Positions 60,750 through 64,000 of a DNA stretch of 64,000 nt are shown here, one piece after another. Source of the DNA: Clostridia bacterium. GTDB lineage: Bacteria; Bacillota; Clostridia; UBA1381; UBA9506. Below the pieces are notes generated by a model. The model saw only the letters and a program-made list of their open reading frames with translations, did no database searches and was not told the origin of the DNA. The stretch spans positions 62,001 to 126,000 of the forward strand of contig JAFQAZ010000025.1 of NCBI GenBank assembly GCA_017416855.1, written 5' to 3'. Every line of letters starts with the position of its first letter. Position 1 is the stretch's first letter. The position numbers and the translations under genes were made by a program.

Positions 60750-61872
60750 ATGATAGAGTACGATCAGTATCGTCTTGACCTTCAGGCAATGAAGGATGTT
60801 ATCTTAGAATTGAGGGATTCACTTTGACATCCCTAAAAATGAAGCTGAGATAAAAGAATTGGAAGAACAGTCTGCAGATGCAAACTTCTGGAATGATATG
60901 GACGCCTCCCAGAAAGTTCTACAGAAACTGAAACAGTTAAAAGCAAAGGTAGGGCGTTACACCTCCCTTTACGGAGCATGGGAAGATGCCACCACCCTTT
61001 GTGAACTGGCTATTGAAGAAAATGATGACAGCTTGCTGGAGGAACTTTCTGAGGCTTATAAAACCCTTTCGGAGGATTTGGAAAGTCTTCGTTTGGATAC
61101 CTTGCTTTCCGGTAAGTATGATGCCAACAATGCCATTATTGCCATCCATCCCGGTGCCGGCGGTACCGAGGCGCAGGATTGGGCAGAAATGCTTCTCCGT
61201 ATGTATCAGCATTGGGCAGAACGCCGCGGTTTTGCAGTAGAAACCCTGGACTATTTAGCCGGTGATGAAGCCGGTGTGAAGAGCGTTACCATTCAGATTT
61301 CAGGTGATAATGCTTATGGCTATGCCAAATGTGAAAAGGGTGTGCATCGCTTGGTGCGTATTTCGCCCTTTGATGCCTCCGGCAGACGGCATACATCCTT
61401 TGTTTCGGTGGATGTTATGCCGGAAATCAGCGATGACATTGATGTGCAGATTAACCCGGAAGATTTAAAGATTGATACCTTCCGTTCCGGTGGTGCCGGC
61501 GGTCAGCACGTTAACAAAACGGACTCCGCAGTTCGTATCACGCATATTCCCACCGGTGTTGTGGTGGCTTGTCAGAATGAGCGTTCACAACATCAGAACA
61601 AGGATACGGCTATGAAAATGCTGAAGGCCAAGCTGGTGGAAATGGCAGAACGAGAACACAAGGAAAAAATTGACGACTTAAAGGGTGACATGAAGGATAT
61701 TGCCTGGGGCAGCCAGATTCGTTCCTATGTGTTCCATCCCTACAGCATGGTGAAAGACCATCGTACCAACTGGGAAACGGGGAACACCGGTGCTGTGATG
61801 GATGGTGACCTTGATCCCTTTATCAATGCATACTTAAAAGGTGCCAGCTTGGGTACATTGAATCTAAAATAG
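60750..61872 (+). CDS. prfB: Peptide chain release factor 2, with programmed +1 frameshift
   Basis: Recognises UGA and UAA stops. The first 25 codons run from ATG at 60750 to CTT at 60822-60824, followed by an in-frame TGA at 60825-60827. Reading then continues in +1 (GAC at 60826), giving [20 protein letters not shown]. The slippery CTTTGA with AGGGA just upstream is the classic autoregulatory RF2 site. The complete protein is 373 residues. The SPF stop-codon-recognition tripeptide is at 205-207, and GGQ (peptide release) is at 250-252. It should not be treated as a pseudogene or as starting at 60859. Confidence 0.96.
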
Positions 61873-61927
61873 TCATAAACTTGTCCGGAGTTTCATAAAC
61901 TGGTAAGGAACGTAAGGAGGCAGAAAA

Positions 61928-63091
61928 ATGATTAAGAAAACATTGTTTTTGTTTGTTGTACTGGCTGCTTTTTTAGCCACCAACATGGCAGCAGTTCTGC
62001 CGGAAAAAGCCATTGATTTTACGGATGTGGCTGAAAACCATGATTGGGCGGAAACGGCCATAGATTATCTTTTGTCTGAGGGCGTGATCACCGGTATGGA
62101 GGATGGCTCTTTTGCGCCGGATGCTGAGGTGACCAAGGAACAGTTTGCCAAAATGATGGCGCTGGCTTTGGATATTGAACCATCAGAAGATGCGGTGCAA
62201 ACCTACAGGGATGTTTCACCGGAGCGCTGGTCTTTCCCTTACATTGAAGCAACAAAAGAATATTTTCCGTTAGAGGAGGAACTGGCCGTTAATGAATATG
62301 CACCGGCCAAGGCGTTTCTTCGTCAGGAAGTGGCGGCTACCATTATTAACGGTATGGGTTTGAATAAGGATGTAAATGCCTTTAATAAAAAAGTGTTGGA
62401 AGAACTTTTTACTGATAGCAATCAGGTAACACCGGCCGTTAAAACACAGATTATTATTGCTGTGGAGCGTGGTATTCTGCGGGGAGCAGACGGTGTGCTT
62501 CGCCCCAACGATCCGGTCACAAGAGCGGAAGCGGCGGTGTTTATTTACCGTATGATGATGATTCGTCAGGGCAAGGGTGAAATTGCCTTTGTGACCAATA
62601 CGCCTATTGTGGCTGAAAGTCAGGTGTCCTTAGAACGAGCCAAGGAATGGGCTAAAGAACACGGCGCTCATCAGCGGTTCATTGATATTGCTGATATTTA
62701 CTGGAAATACGGTGAAATTACCGGTATTCGTCCTGAAGTGCTCTATGCACAGGCAGCCAAGGAGACCGGCTACGGAAAATATGGCGGTAGGGTATTGCCG
62801 GAGCAGAACAACTGGGCCGGTATTAAAACGGCAACGGCCAACGGTGATGAAACCTATGATCACGAATGCTTTGAAACCCCTGATGACGGCGTGCGGGCAC
62901 ATTTTAACCATATGTCTGCTTATCTGGGGTTAGAGCCGGTAGGGGAGCCTCATGGCCGGTATTTTACAGCCAGTCGCACAGCCTGGGCAGGCACGGTAAA
63001 GACGGTGGAAGAGCTTGGCAACAAGTGGGCACCGGAGCATACATACGGTTACAGTATGGTTGTTCGGTATATTCTGCCGATGATTGGGTAA
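61928..63091 (+). CDS. Secreted SLH-domain N-acetylglucosaminidase
   Basis: A 387-residue exported cell-wall enzyme. A signal peptide (KKTLFLFVVLAAFLATNMAA) is followed by three SLH repeats: FTDVAENHDWAETAIDYLLSEGVITGMEDGSFAPDAEVTKEQFAKM, YRDVSPERWSFPYIE, and AVERGILRGADGVLRPNDPVTRAEAAVFIYRM. The C-terminal part (about 235-387) is a glucosaminidase domain: GIRPEVLYAQAAKETGYGKYGG holds the likely catalytic Glu, then NNWAGIKTA and ETPDDGVRAHFNHMSAYLG. It probably binds secondary wall polymer by SLH and cuts peptidoglycan. It follows prfB by 55 bases and precedes the infC promoter. Confidence 0.88.
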   Translation: MIKKTLFLFVVLAAFLATNMAAVLPEKAIDFTDVAENHDWAETAIDYLLSEGVITGMEDGSFAPDAEVTKEQFAKMMALALDIEPSEDAVQTYRDVSPERWSFPYIEATKEYFPLEEELAVNEYAPAKAFLRQEVAATIINGMGLNKDVNAFNKKVLEELFTDSNQVTPAVKTQIIIAVERGILRGADGVLRPNDPVTRAEAAVFIYRMMMIRQGKGEIAFVTNTPIVAESQVSLERAKEWAKEHGAHQRFIDIADIYWKYGEITGIRPEVLYAQAAKETGYGKYGGRVLPEQNNWAGIKTATANGDETYDHECFETPDDGVRAHFNHMSAYLGLEPVGEPHGRYFTASRTAWAGTVKTVEELGNKWAPEHTYGYSMVVRYILPMIG

Positions 63092-63108
63092 AAATTTTAA
63101 AAAAGGTA

Positions 63109-63137
63109 TTGACAAAGCAAAATTGCTGTGTTACAAT
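63109..63137 (+). promoter_or_regulatory. Promoter of the infC-rpmI operon
   Basis: TTGACA (63109-63114) and TACAAT (63132-63137) are separated by 17 bases, a near-consensus sigma-A promoter. It is followed by a 160-base untranslated leader. Confidence 0.88.
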
Positions 63138-63297
63138 ATTTGAGAATGAGTAAGCGGAAACGTTTGTTTTCCACCATCAGGCAACGCCTCCATGGTCAAT
63201 ATGCTTTATCTAAGTGTATTAGCGGATTGGTGTATGCCTGTCCGCTTTTTTATTTGTCAGGAGCAATCCTGAAAAACTTTATGGAGGTGCTTTCAAC
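63138..63297 (+). promoter_or_regulatory. infC leader with attenuator-like terminator
   Basis: The leader has CCAT...ATGG pairing (63172-63194 region) and then a stem AGCGGA...TCCGCT (63221-63246) followed directly by TTTTTT. This is an intrinsic terminator placed before infC. Ribosomal protein autoregulation by premature termination is known for the infC-rpmI-rplT operon of Bacillus (L20 leader). A similar control is plausible here, although I cannot assign a specific Rfam family. Confidence 0.7.
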
Positions 63298-63819
63298 ATT
63301 AGTAAGCAGGAAATGAAGATTAATGAAGAGATCAGAGTAAGTCAGGCCCGCATTGTTGGTCCTGAGGGTGAACAGCTGGGCATTATGGATTCAGCTTCAG
63401 CTCTTGATCTTGCGTATCAGAAAAATCTGGATTTGGTTTTAATTGCGCCCAAGGCTGAACCGCCGGTTTGCAAGATTATGGACTATGGTAAATATAAGTT
63501 CGAGCTTGCAAAACGCGATAAAGAAGCGCGTAAGAATCAAAAAGTTGTGAATGTTAAGGAACTGCGCATTTCGCCGTCCATTGACGAACATGACTTTGAT
63601 ACTAAAATTAATCACGCCAAGAAGTTTTTGCAGGATGGCGATAAGGTTAAGGTTTCTATCCGCTTCCGTGGCCGTGAAATTCATCACTCCGCATTGGGTA
63701 TGAAGACATTGGAACGGTTCCGGGATACGCTGGCTGACTACGGCTCTGCCGATAAGCCGCCGAAACTGGAAGGTAGAAGTATGAGCATCCTCATCTCGCC
63801 TGCAGGTAAAAAAGACTGA
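63298..63819 (+). CDS. infC: Translation initiation factor IF-3
   Basis: A 173-residue factor that binds the 30S subunit and checks start codons. The N-terminal domain begins SKQEMKINEEIRVSQARIVGPEGEQLGI, the linker is basic (KYKFELAKRDKEARKNQK), and the C-terminal domain has ELRISPSIDEHDFDTKINHAKKFLQDGDKVKVSIRFRGREI. The proposed start is the rare ATT at 63298-63300. A strong GGAGGTG (63283-63289) is eight bases upstream, whereas the first ATG (63313) lies too far from it. AUU starts on infC are a known autoregulatory device because IF-3 discriminates against them. Confidence 0.94.
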   Translation: MSKQEMKINEEIRVSQARIVGPEGEQLGIMDSASALDLAYQKNLDLVLIAPKAEPPVCKIMDYGKYKFELAKRDKEARKNQKVVNVKELRISPSIDEHDFDTKINHAKKFLQDGDKVKVSIRFRGREIHHSALGMKTLERFRDTLADYGSADKPPKLEGRSMSILISPAGKKD

Positions 63820-63872
63820 GTAAACTTGTTTATCATTAATTAATATTTATTGAGTGGAAGGAGAACTACATT

Positions 63873-64000
63873 ATGCCTAAGATTAAAACACACCGGGCTT
63901 CAGCAAAAAGATTTAAAGTTACCAAAAACGGTAAAATCAAGATGAAGCATGCATTCAAAAGCCACATTCTGACCAAGAAGTCTACCAAGAGAAAGCGTCT
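63873..64000 (+). CDS. rpmI: 50S ribosomal protein L35 (partial, runs off the window)
   Basis: The first 42 codons of L35: [20 protein letters not shown], then [22 protein letters not shown]. The strongly basic composition and the TH-R-A-S-A-K-R-F motif are typical of L35. AAGGAGAA precedes the ATG. It follows infC by 53 bases; rplT would be expected just beyond the window. Confidence 0.96.
   Translation, partial: MPKIKTHRASAKRFKVTKNGKIKMKHAFKSHILTKKSTKRKR

Noticed and set aside
60750-60860. In-frame TGA near the start of prfB suggesting a pseudogene
   Set aside because: The CTTTGA slippery site with an upstream SD-like AGGGA and exact continuation in +1 is the known programmed frameshift.
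1-64000. CRISPR arrays, tRNA or rRNA genes, prophage or conjugative modules
   Set aside because: No regularly spaced repeats, cloverleaf sequences, rRNA segments, integrases or phage structural genes were recognised on either strand.

Overview
The window looks like a chromosome segment of a strictly anaerobic, fermentative, low-to-mid GC Bacillota bacterium, probably class Clostridia. The evidence is strong Shine-Dalgarno sites, GTG/TTG/ATT starts, S-layer homology (SLH) domain proteins, RNase J, a BlaI/BlaR1-type regulator, and many ferredoxin-like iron-sulfur flavoproteins with no respiratory membrane subunits. No tRNA, rRNA, CRISPR array or prophage was seen. Gene assignments come from reading motifs; no database search was possible.

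Layout. 1-7.2 kb, plus strand: housekeeping genes thrS, a DUF2007 protein, pfkA, Sua5-type tsaC, rimI, tsaD and mltG. 7.3-9.4 kb: an acyl-ACP thioesterase (minus) divergent from a rhamnulokinase. 9.5-13.4 kb: a small regulatory operon of a BlaI repressor with its own operators, an unusual BlaR1-type M56 protease fused to a LytR-CpsA-Psr (LCP) domain, and an SLH protein. 13.6-24.2 kb: a divergent catabolic island. A minus-strand operon (M24 creatinase-fold protein, creatininase-family protein, DUF4432 mutarotase-like protein, SDR dehydrogenase, PHP protein) faces a plus-strand operon (DUF2264 protein, GH1 glycosidase, metallo-beta-lactamase-fold hydrolase, AraC regulator). 24.2-25.4 kb: non-coding repeat elements, a 57-residue ribbon-helix-helix protein and a zinc-ribbon miniprotein. 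25.4-32.8 kb: a DeoR regulator, a sorbose-1-phosphate-reductase-like dehydrogenase and a complete 2-oxoacid dehydrogenase complex (E2, E3, fused E1 alpha-beta). 32.9-33.8 kb: an AEC-family transporter.

34.1-48.4 kb is the most striking block. It is one apparent operon encoding a 2Fe-2S protein, malate dehydrogenase (LDH-fold, but with the malate-type Arg), class II fumarase, HdrB-HdrC-HdrA, MvhD/FlxD, two FlxB/FlxC-like ferredoxin subunits, FlxA, a soluble fumarate reductase (FrdB plus FrdA) and an AspT-family exchanger, followed by PEP carboxykinase. Together these make a PEP to oxaloacetate to malate to fumarate to succinate route. Its terminal reductase sits beside a complete HdrABC-FlxABCD flavin-based electron-bifurcation module, with no membrane anchor. 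A Rex-like operator lies upstream. I infer a soluble NADH-dependent, ferredoxin-reducing (bifurcating) fumarate reductase.

48.6-57.7 kb, minus strand: HIT protein, a shikimate-kinase-like protein, cysteine desulfurase, a two-component system, metK, RNase J and gltX. 57.8-64.0 kb, plus strand: secA, prfB with its programmed +1 frameshift, an SLH/glucosaminidase cell-wall protein, then infC (ATT start, attenuator-like leader) and the beginning of rpmI.
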